This document shows positions 46,266 through 53,514 of a stretch of 64,000 bases of DNA, one piece after another (the first letter of the stretch is position 1; the number at the start of each line of letters is the position of its first letter). The DNA is taken from positions 1 to 64,000 of the forward strand of contig JBDHXA010000005.1 of NCBI GenBank assembly GCA_039810485.1, in the 5' to 3' direction. The position numbers were made by a program, and so were the translations under genes. Under the pieces are notes generated by a model, which was not told where the DNA came from, did not search any database, and worked only from the letters and a program-made list of their open reading frames with translations. This stretch comes from JADZAA01 sp039810485. GTDB lineage: Bacteria; Bacteroidota; Ignavibacteria; Kapaibacteriales; UBA961.

Positions 46266-47369
46266 ATGGAAGCACTAAAAAATCATAACATAGTAGAAGG
46301 GTATCAATACACCGACATTCTTTTTGAAAAAAGACCTTGTTTAAGCACAGATGGAACACATGTTGAAGGTTTATACAATGCTTGGATTATCATCAATAAT
46401 CCCAAGCAATATAACTCTTATACCACCAAGGCGGTAAAAGAAGTAATTCTTGCCTTTGGCGAAGCATCCAATGACAGAAGCGTGGTTGCAGTCGTATTTA
46501 CCGGCGCGGAGGACAAAGCATTTTGCACAGGTGGAAATACAAAGGAATATGCAGAATATTATTCCGGCAATCCGCAGGAATATTCGCAATACATGCGTTT
46601 ATTCAACGATATGGTATCGGCTATTCTGAAATGTGAAAAGCCGGTAATCGCTCGTGTAAACGGGATGAGAATTGGTGGCGGTCAAGAAATTGGGATGGCT
46701 TGTGATTTTACGGTAGCAAGTGATTTGGCTCGTTTTGGTCAAGCAGGACCGAAGCACGGAAGTGCCGCTATTGGCGGAGCAACAGACTTTCTGCATTTGT
46801 TTGTCGGGGTGGAAAGGGCAATGTATTCGCTCTCTTTGTGTGAGCCATGGACAGCCCATCAAGCTTTGAACTTTGGATTGATTACAGACATTGCACCTGC
46901 ATTGAAAGTGGATGGAAAATTTATTCCGAATCCATTGGTAAACATTGAAAAATATGCTGATGAATATGGCAGGGTAATTTTTGGAACAATGAAAATAGGC
47001 GATGAATTAGCAAAAGGAAAAGAGTTGATGGCAAAAGGTGAAATTGATTTGTCTAAACTAGATGAAGTTGTAAATCAGTTGATTGCCAAACTGTTGCATA
47101 CTTTTCCGAATTGTTTGAGTAAAACACTTTCAGAGGTTCGTAAGAAAAAATTAGAGCATTGGGACAAAAACAAAGAAAGTAGTCGTGAATGGCTTGCATT
47201 GAATATGATGTCAGAAGCGAAGGCAGGATTCAGAGCCTTCAATTACGGACCCAAAAATGATAGAGAAGTGGACTTCATAAAACTTCGTCAGTTGTTGGCA
47301 GAAGGACACGAATGGAATGATGATTTGCACCACGCTATTTCTCCACAATTTAAAACAGAAAACGTATAA
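46266..47369 (+). CDS. oah: 6-Oxocyclohex-1-ene-1-carbonyl-CoA hydrolase (ring opening)
   Basis: A 367-residue crotonase-family enzyme of the BamA/Oah group, a diagnostic marker for anaerobic benzoyl-CoA degradation. It adds water and opens the ring to 3-hydroxypimeloyl-CoA. Characteristic parts are an N-terminal extension before the crotonase core, FTGAEDKAFCTGGNTKEYAEYY, VNGMRIGGGQEIGMACDF and GQAGPKHGSAAIGGATDF, plus an extended C-terminal helical region. Length agrees with known members (about 370-380). Confidence 0.95.
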   Translation: MEALKNHNIVEGYQYTDILFEKRPCLSTDGTHVEGLYNAWIIINNPKQYNSYTTKAVKEVILAFGEASNDRSVVAVVFTGAEDKAFCTGGNTKEYAEYYSGNPQEYSQYMRLFNDMVSAILKCEKPVIARVNGMRIGGGQEIGMACDFTVASDLARFGQAGPKHGSAAIGGATDFLHLFVGVERAMYSLSLCEPWTAHQALNFGLITDIAPALKVDGKFIPNPLVNIEKYADEYGRVIFGTMKIGDELAKGKELMAKGEIDLSKLDEVVNQLIAKLLHTFPNCLSKTLSEVRKKKLEHWDKNKESSREWLALNMMSEAKAGFRAFNYGPKNDREVDFIKLRQLLAEGHEWNDDLHHAISPQFKTENV

Positions 47370-47371
47370 TT

Positions 47372-48145
47372 ATGGAAAAGATTAAACTTAGTTATTCGCA
47401 TAATAATACGGTTGCCAATATTGTTTTGAATGACGGTAAAGGCAATGTCTTGGACAATATAATGATGTTAGAACTATTGGATTGTTTTGAGGAGTTTAAA
47501 AAGAACAAAAACCTAAAATTAATTACTTTTCAGGGCGAAGGCAAACATTTTTCTTTTGGTGCAAGCGTGGAAGAGCATACTAAAGAAAATGCGGGAATGA
47601 TGTTGAAAACTTTCCATAAAATATTTTTTACATTGATGGATCTCAATATTCCAACAATGGCAAAAATTTCCGGTCAGTGTTTGGGAGGCGGTATGGAATT
47701 AGCTGTTTTCTGTCATTTTTTATTTGCCGATAAAACAGCCAAAATGGGACAGCCGGAGATTGTTTTAGGAGTTTTTCCGCCGCCGGCATCCATCATTTTG
47801 CCAGAAAAAATTGGTTTGTCGAGAGCAGAAGAACTATTGCTTACAGGCAGAAGCATAAATGCAGAAGAAGCGCTAAGATTTGGCTTGGTTCACAATGTAT
47901 TCGATGACAAAGAAACGTTAAACAACGGAGCTAACGAATGGATCGAAAAGAATATTCTGCCAAAAAGCGCGTCTACGATTCAATTTGGAGTGAAGGCGGC
48001 TCGTACAAAATTTAATGATATTTTATCCAAAAATTTACCAAAATTAGAACAGATCTATACCCACGAGTTGATGGAAACCAAAGATGCCAACGAAGGCATC
48101 AGCGCATTTTTGGAGAAAAGACAGCCGGCTTGGGTGAATGAATAA
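47372..48145 (+). CDS. dch: Cyclohexa-1,5-diene-1-carbonyl-CoA hydratase
   Basis: A 257-residue crotonase-family hydratase acting on the product of benzoyl-CoA reductase. Motifs: FQGEGKHFSFGASVEEH and SGQCLGGGMELAVFCHF for the oxyanion hole, followed by GQPEIVLGVFPPPAS. The FPPPA stretch is typical of Dch/BamR. It starts 2 bases after oah. Together Dch, Had and Oah perform the three steps from dienoyl-CoA to the open-chain product. Confidence 0.9.
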   Translation: MEKIKLSYSHNNTVANIVLNDGKGNVLDNIMMLELLDCFEEFKKNKNLKLITFQGEGKHFSFGASVEEHTKENAGMMLKTFHKIFFTLMDLNIPTMAKISGQCLGGGMELAVFCHFLFADKTAKMGQPEIVLGVFPPPASIILPEKIGLSRAEELLLTGRSINAEEALRFGLVHNVFDDKETLNNGANEWIEKNILPKSASTIQFGVKAARTKFNDILSKNLPKLEQIYTHELMETKDANEGISAFLEKRQPAWVNE

Positions 48146-48160
48146 TAGCAATTCTGAAAA

Positions 48161-49987
48161 ATGATTATAGATAGCGCAGTTATAAAATTTGCAGGCGATT
48201 CCGGCGACGGAATGCAATTGGCAGGTACATTATTTACTGACAATGTTGCACAAATGGGCAATGCCATCGCAACATTCCCCGATTTTCCTTCTGAAATAAG
48301 AGCGCCGCAAGGAACATTAGCCGGTGTATCCGGCTTTCAGATCCATTTTGGCGCAACAAACGTGCATAGTCCAGGCGATGCGCCAGATGTATTGGTTGCC
48401 ATGAATCCTGCCGCATTGAAAGCTAATATTCATAATTTGAAAGCGAATTGCTTAGTATTGGTTGATGGCGATTCATTTGGCAAAAGAGATGTTGAAAAAG
48501 CTGGCTTTACAAGCAACCCATTGGAAGATAACTCGCTTAGCGGATACAAGACTGTTGCTGCACCAATAACATCGCTTACGAAAACGGCGGTGGCCGATTT
48601 AGGGCTTGACAATAAATCAGCCGACAGATGCAAGAATATGTTTACACTCGGCATGATTCTATGGCTTTTCAATGAACCGCTCGACTATACAGTCAATTTT
48701 TTTGAGCAGAAGTTTAAAAAAAATCAGATTATTGGCGAGGCAAATAAAAGAGCATTAAAGGCGGGATATAATTATGCTTTGACAGCCGAAATCATAAAAT
48801 CGTCATATAAGGTGATGCCGGCGCAAAAAACTCCAGGAACGTATCGGAATATGACGGGAAATCAGGCGGCAGCATGGGGATTCATGGCTGCGGCCGAAAA
48901 AGCAGGAAAGCTGCTGTTTCTTGGTTCTTATCCGATTACGCCAGCAACGGACATAATGCAAGAAATTGCTAAGCATAAATGGTCTGGCGCAAGAGTATTT
49001 CAAGCGGAAGATGAAATAGCTGGAATTTGTTCTGCCATCGGCGCTGCTTTTGCAGGAAACATCGCTATAACCACCACTTCCGGTCCTGGCATGGCTCTCA
49101 AAACTGAAGCTATTGGCTTGGCAGTAATGACAGAAATGCCAATCGTAATTGTGAATGTGCAAAGAGGCGGGCCGAGTACTGGCTTGCCAACCAAAACCGA
49201 GCAAAGCGATTTAATGCAGGCAGTATGGGGAAGAAACGGCGAAAGCCCTGTGGCTGTATTGGCTGCAAGCACTCCTTCGGATTGCTTTGATTTCGCTTAT
49301 GAAGCTGTCCGTATAGCTGTGGAACACATGACGCCGGTAATACTATTGAGCGAGGGTTATCTTGGCAATGGTGCTGAGCCATGGAAAATAAAGAAATTGG
49401 CAGAATTGCAGGAAATTAAGCCTCGAACTATTGAAACTTACGTTCCTGACTGGAAACCGTATAATCGCGAAGCCGATAAACTTGCGCGTTATTGGGTTGC
49501 GCCCGGAGTTGCCGGAATGCAGCATCGCATCGGCGGATTGGAAAAAGACGAATTTACAAGTGGCGTATCGCACAACCCCAAAAACCATGAAAATATGGTA
49601 AGTATAAGGCAGGAAAAAATTAATAAAATAGCAGATTATATTCCGTTGCAGAAAATAAAAGGAAAAAATGCAAAAAAACTGCTTGTTATCGGCTGGGGAG
49701 GGCAATTCGGAATTTTACTTGGTGCCGTAAAAGAATTGCAAAATGAAGGGCTGGATATTGCGCTTGCTCATTTTAATTATATTAATCCTCTGCCAAAAAA
49801 TACGGCAGAAATATTTGGAAAATTTGAAAAAATTCTCGTTTGTGAATTAAACAAAGGTCAGTTTGCCAATTATTTGCGGGCAGTGTTGCCACAGTTTGCA
49901 TACGAGCAATATAATAAAGTTCAGGGGTTGCCTTTTACTATAAAAGAATTAAAAGAAAAGTTTACAAAAATACTATCTGAAATATAG
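48161..49987 (+). CDS. korA: 2-Oxoglutarate:ferredoxin oxidoreductase, fused gamma-alpha subunit
   Basis: A 608-residue protein with the gamma domain (about 1-195, starting AVIKFAGDSGDGMQLAG) fused to the alpha domain (about 215-600, with GSYPITPATDIMQEI). With KorB it oxidises 2-oxoglutarate to succinyl-CoA and reduces ferredoxin. In Thauera the korAB genes lie by the bcr cluster and regenerate the reduced ferredoxin that benzoyl-CoA reductase needs; the same is inferred here. It starts 15 bases after dch. Confidence 0.93.
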   Translation: MIIDSAVIKFAGDSGDGMQLAGTLFTDNVAQMGNAIATFPDFPSEIRAPQGTLAGVSGFQIHFGATNVHSPGDAPDVLVAMNPAALKANIHNLKANCLVLVDGDSFGKRDVEKAGFTSNPLEDNSLSGYKTVAAPITSLTKTAVADLGLDNKSADRCKNMFTLGMILWLFNEPLDYTVNFFEQKFKKNQIIGEANKRALKAGYNYALTAEIIKSSYKVMPAQKTPGTYRNMTGNQAAAWGFMAAAEKAGKLLFLGSYPITPATDIMQEIAKHKWSGARVFQAEDEIAGICSAIGAAFAGNIAITTTSGPGMALKTEAIGLAVMTEMPIVIVNVQRGGPSTGLPTKTEQSDLMQAVWGRNGESPVAVLAASTPSDCFDFAYEAVRIAVEHMTPVILLSEGYLGNGAEPWKIKKLAELQEIKPRTIETYVPDWKPYNREADKLARYWVAPGVAGMQHRIGGLEKDEFTSGVSHNPKNHENMVSIRQEKINKIADYIPLQKIKGKNAKKLLVIGWGGQFGILLGAVKELQNEGLDIALAHFNYINPLPKNTAEIFGKFEKILVCELNKGQFANYLRAVLPQFAYEQYNKVQGLPFTIKELKEKFTKILSEI

Positions 49988-49988
49988 A

Positions 49989-51008
49989 ATGGAAACTGTA
50001 TCATACTCGTACAAACCAAAGGATTATGCGAGTGATCAAGAAGTTAAATGGTGCCCGGGTTGCGGGGATTATGCCATTATTAATGCTGTGCAAAAAGCAT
50101 TTTCTGAATTAAATTTAAAAAAAGAAGACACAGCGATTATTTCAGGTATAGGATGCTCGTCAAGATTTCCATATTATATGGATACATTCGGTTTCCATAC
50201 TATTCACGGTAGGCCTGCCGCTGTTGCAACCGGCGTCAAATTGGCAAATCCTCGTTTAGATGTATGGATTGTCAGCGGCGATGGAGATTCTCTCGCAATA
50301 GGAGGAAATCATTTTATACATTTGATAAGAAGAAATATAAATGTAAATTTATTGCTGTTTAATAATGAAATATATGGATTAACCAAAGGGCAGCACTCGC
50401 CAACAACTAAAAAAGATGTTTTAACAAAATCTGCACCATTTGGAACAATTGAAACCCCGTTTAATGTGGGTGAGCTAACGCTTGGAGCGCAAGGACAATT
50501 TTTTGCGCGCGTTCCTGACACCGATGTGAAATTAATGACCAAAGTATTCGTAGAAGCCGAAAAACATAAAGGAACATCCATCGTGGAAGTGCTACAAAAT
50601 TGCGTGATATTTAATGACAACACTCACGAGTTTATAACGGCCAAAGAAAACCGCTTGGATAATCAAATAATTCTGGAACATGGCAAACCCATGCTTTTCG
50701 GAGCAAACAACAGCAAAGGGCTTCGGTTGAACGGACTTGAAATTGAAGTCGTAACAATTGGAGAAAATGGCATTGTTGAAGAAGATTTGCTTGTGCATGA
50801 CGCTTATGCAAAATCTTCTGCATTGCATAGAATGTTAATACAAATGAAAGCGCCAGAGTTCCCTGTTGCAATGGGCGTTATCAGAAATACTTCTGCACCG
50901 GTTTTTGACGAAGATTTTCACGAACAAATAAATCAAGGAAAAAATACGCCAAAAATTCATTCTGTAGATGACATGTTTTTTAGTGGAAATACATTTGAAG
51001 TTAAATAA
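49989..51008 (+). CDS. korB: 2-Oxoglutarate:ferredoxin oxidoreductase, beta subunit
   Basis: A 339-residue thiamine diphosphate-binding subunit. Cysteines in WCPGCGDYA (22 and 25) and SGIGCSSRFP ligate the cluster; the TPP motif is SGDGDSLAIGGNHFIH through LLFNNEIYG. The gene follows korA by one base. The partner substrate could be another 2-oxoacid, but length and similarity to KorB-type and the context favour 2-oxoglutarate. Confidence 0.93.
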   Translation: METVSYSYKPKDYASDQEVKWCPGCGDYAIINAVQKAFSELNLKKEDTAIISGIGCSSRFPYYMDTFGFHTIHGRPAAVATGVKLANPRLDVWIVSGDGDSLAIGGNHFIHLIRRNINVNLLLFNNEIYGLTKGQHSPTTKKDVLTKSAPFGTIETPFNVGELTLGAQGQFFARVPDTDVKLMTKVFVEAEKHKGTSIVEVLQNCVIFNDNTHEFITAKENRLDNQIILEHGKPMLFGANNSKGLRLNGLEIEVVTIGENGIVEEDLLVHDAYAKSSALHRMLIQMKAPEFPVAMGVIRNTSAPVFDEDFHEQINQGKNTPKIHSVDDMFFSGNTFEVK

Positions 51009-51022
51009 ATTGGAACACTACA

Positions 51023-51370
51023 ATGGCTATTAAAATCACTGACGACTGTATCAACTGCGGAGCTTGCGAGCCCGAATGTCCAAACAATGCTATCTATGCA
51101 AATGCCGAACCTTGGACAATGGCAGAAGGAACAAATATCACATCCGATTTTACTTTGTTTACTGGTAAAACGATTGATGCTTTTGAAGAACAAGAGCCAA
51201 TATCTGACGAGTTTTATTACATCGTAACAGATAAGTGCACAGAATGTGTAGGTTTTCACGATGAACCGCAATGTGCTACAGTTTGCCCGGTAGATTGTTG
51301 TTTGCCTGATCCTGATCATCAAGAAACAAGAGAAAAATTGGAAGAAAAGCAGCGGCGACTGCATGAATAA
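51023..51370 (+). CDS. 2[4Fe-4S] ferredoxin of the Allochromatium/benzoyl-CoA type
   Basis: A 115-residue ferredoxin. The first cluster motif is Cys9, Cys12, Cys15, Cys19; the second is Cys72, Cys75, Cys84, Cys88, with an 8-residue loop between its second and third cysteines. This loop (VGFHDEPQ) and the C-terminal helix define the Alvin-type low-potential ferredoxins, which include the electron donor to benzoyl-CoA reductase in Thauera. The roughly 50-residue segment between the motifs is longer than usual. It sits 14 bases after korB, its likely reducing enzyme. Confidence 0.93.
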   Translation: MAIKITDDCINCGACEPECPNNAIYANAEPWTMAEGTNITSDFTLFTGKTIDAFEEQEPISDEFYYIVTDKCTECVGFHDEPQCATVCPVDCCLPDPDHQETREKLEEKQRRLHE

Positions 51371-51390
51371 AATTATTTTTAAACTGCAAT

Positions 51391-51993
51391 ATGAATAATG
51401 CTGCTGTTGTAATTTTAGCCGGCGGGCAATCCCAAAGAATGGGATTCCCTAAATTGCTTCTACCATTCAGCTGTAATAATAATTTTATTGAACAAATCGT
51501 TTCAATTTACCTGCAAGTTATACGGGAAGATATATTTATTATTTTGAATGAAACAGTGAAAAATAATAATGCGAATTATTTTTCTCAGATGCAAGGTGTA
51601 AATATAATACTTAATTCTTCTCCAGAACTCGGCAGAACATTCTCCATTAAATTAGGATTAGAAAGAATAAATGCAAACAAGATATTTATTCAAAATACGG
51701 ATAATCCATTTGTAACCAAGAAATTATTGTACGCTTTAATTTCTCAGCGGACTGAAAACGGCTATGTGTCACCTTTAATAAACGGCAAAGGTGCGCATCC
51801 GATTTTGCTTTGCGGCGAAGCAATTGAAACAGTCAAAAATGCCTCAAATGAACTTAGTTTAAAAGATGTTTTAAGTTCTTGTTATCGTAAGAATATTACA
51901 GTGAATAATGCGTTGTTTACTGTAAATATTGACACACCAGAGATATACAAACAATATTTTCCTGATTTGCAATTTCCATTGCAGTATATATAA
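51391..51993 (+). CDS. mocA: MocA-like molybdenum cofactor cytidylyltransferase
   Basis: A 200-residue nucleotidyltransferase with the N-terminal ILAGGQSQRMGFPKLLLPF motif. The FPK form and the neighbouring xdhC and molybdoenzyme genes favour MocA, which makes molybdopterin cytosine dinucleotide for xanthine oxidase family enzymes. This would complement the MobA at 28.8 kb, which serves NarG. It is 20 bases after the ferredoxin gene and 2 bases before xdhC. Confidence 0.8.
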   Translation: MNNAAVVILAGGQSQRMGFPKLLLPFSCNNNFIEQIVSIYLQVIREDIFIILNETVKNNNANYFSQMQGVNIILNSSPELGRTFSIKLGLERINANKIFIQNTDNPFVTKKLLYALISQRTENGYVSPLINGKGAHPILLCGEAIETVKNASNELSLKDVLSSCYRKNITVNNALFTVNIDTPEIYKQYFPDLQFPLQYI

Positions 51994-51995
51994 TA

Positions 51996-52802
51996 ATGGA
52001 AAATGAAAATTCGCATAATGTGCAAAGAATTAAATCGGCTCTTTGCATCATTGTAGAAACAAAAGGTTCAACGCCTCGCAAAGCGGGAACTAAAATGCGA
52101 GTATACGAAAATCGTAAAATTGAAGGGAGCATTGGCGGCGGAGCATTCGAAAAAAAAGTTGTAGAAAACGCCGTTATTCAAATCGAAAAAGGAATTCCCT
52201 GTTTGTTTGAGCATCATTTATTGCAAGAGCATGAGATGTGTTGCGGAGGAAGCGTAAAAGTGTATATTGAACCAGAACTGCAAAAAAATCATTTAATCAT
52301 TTTTGGCGCAGGTCATGTTGGACAGGAATTGGCGAAACAGGCTTTGGGAGCAGAGTTTGAAGTGAGTGTCTATGATGATAGAGAAGAATTCATTCAGCAA
52401 ATTACAGATGTAAAAATTGATATTCAATGCTTGGATTTTGCTGATGCTTTGAAACAAATTTCATTTAATGAAAACACGTATATAGCTATCCTCACTTACC
52501 GACACGATATAGACAGGGCGTTACTTCGATATTGTTTGCGAAAAGATAGAGCCTATCTCGGATTTATTGGTAGCCAACGAAAGATATTAGTTACAAGGAA
52601 AATGATGCTACAAGAAGGCATTGCAAGTGAAGAAGAATTGGATAAAGTGGATATGCCGATAGGGTTGAACATTGGTGCTGAAACGCCTTTTGAAATTGCT
52701 GTGAGTATCATTGCTAAAATGATAGCAGTAAAAAATAAAGAGCGAGTGAATACGATAAATCAAATTAAAGACATAGAACAATGCATAAAAGAACAGCCAT
52801 AA
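51996..52802 (+). CDS. xdhC: XdhC/CoxI family cofactor-insertion protein
   Basis: A 268-residue protein with the XdhC/CoxI N-terminal domain (VETKGSTPRKAGTKM, GSIGGGAFEKKV) and a C-terminal Rossmann domain (IFGAGHVGQELAKQ; GFIGSQRK). XdhC proteins protect and sulfurate the molybdopterin cofactor and hand it to xanthine oxidase family enzymes. It lies between mocA and the molybdoenzyme genes and overlaps the SDR gene by 22 bases. Confidence 0.92.
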   Translation: MENENSHNVQRIKSALCIIVETKGSTPRKAGTKMRVYENRKIEGSIGGGAFEKKVVENAVIQIEKGIPCLFEHHLLQEHEMCCGGSVKVYIEPELQKNHLIIFGAGHVGQELAKQALGAEFEVSVYDDREEFIQQITDVKIDIQCLDFADALKQISFNENTYIAILTYRHDIDRALLRYCLRKDRAYLGFIGSQRKILVTRKMMLQEGIASEEELDKVDMPIGLNIGAETPFEIAVSIIAKMIAVKNKERVNTINQIKDIEQCIKEQP

Positions 52803-53503
52803 TCACAGGAGCAGCAAAGGGAATCGGAAAATCCATTGCACAAAGGCTTTCACAAGAAGGCTACTATTGTGTGTTGGTGGATGTGGATGAAGCGAATGGA
52901 AAAATGCTCGCTCAGGAATTAGGAAATAATGCTTCTTATTACAAATGTGATATCAGTAATGAAACAGAAGTGAAAGCACTTTTTGCTTCTTTGGAAAGTG
53001 TAGATGTTTTGGTCAATAATGCAGGTATCATTCGTGATAATATGATATGGAAAATGTCGGTAGAAGATTTTGATTTGGTTACAGACATTAACCTGAAAGG
53101 AACATGGATGATGTGTCGTGAAGCAGCAATAAAAATGAAAGAACAAAAGAGTGGGAGAATTGTAAACATTGCTTCACGTGCTTGGTTAGGAAATCCGGGT
53201 CAGTCTAACTATGCGGCTTCAAAAGCCGGTGTGGTAAGCCTTACAAGGGTTTTAGCTTTGGAGTTAGGGAAATATGGTGTTTTGGTCAATGCCATTGCAC
53301 CCGGTTTGATAGACACTCCTTTGGCACAAGGGTTAGCCAATGAAGTGAGAGAAAAACTCATTCAGGCGCAGCCGACAAAAAGCATGGGGACACCCGAAGA
53401 TGTGGCGCAGGTTGTCGCTTTTCTTTGTGATGTAAAGACACAATTCATAACAGGCCAAACGATTTATGTGGACGGAGGAAAAAGTATAGGTGCCGGATTA
53501 TAA
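52781..53503 (+). CDS. Short-chain dehydrogenase/reductase (FabG-like)
   Basis: A 240-residue SDR with the cofactor loop TGAAKGIGKS, NNAG motif (VNNAGI) and catalytic Tyr-Lys in NYAASKAGV. FabG and 3-hydroxyacyl-CoA dehydrogenases of this type act on 3-oxoacyl thioesters. Its place inside the hydroxybenzoyl-CoA reductase unit suggests a CoA-ester substrate, perhaps a hydroxyacyl-CoA of the lower pathway; R. palustris BadH is an SDR of comparable size. The substrate is not determined. Confidence 0.85.
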   Translation: MHKRTAIITGAAKGIGKSIAQRLSQEGYYCVLVDVDEANGKMLAQELGNNASYYKCDISNETEVKALFASLESVDVLVNNAGIIRDNMIWKMSVEDFDLVTDINLKGTWMMCREAAIKMKEQKSGRIVNIASRAWLGNPGQSNYAASKAGVVSLTRVLALELGKYGVLVNAIAPGLIDTPLAQGLANEVREKLIQAQPTKSMGTPEDVAQVVAFLCDVKTQFITGQTIYVDGGKSIGAGL

Positions 53504-53514
53504 AATGAAAAACC

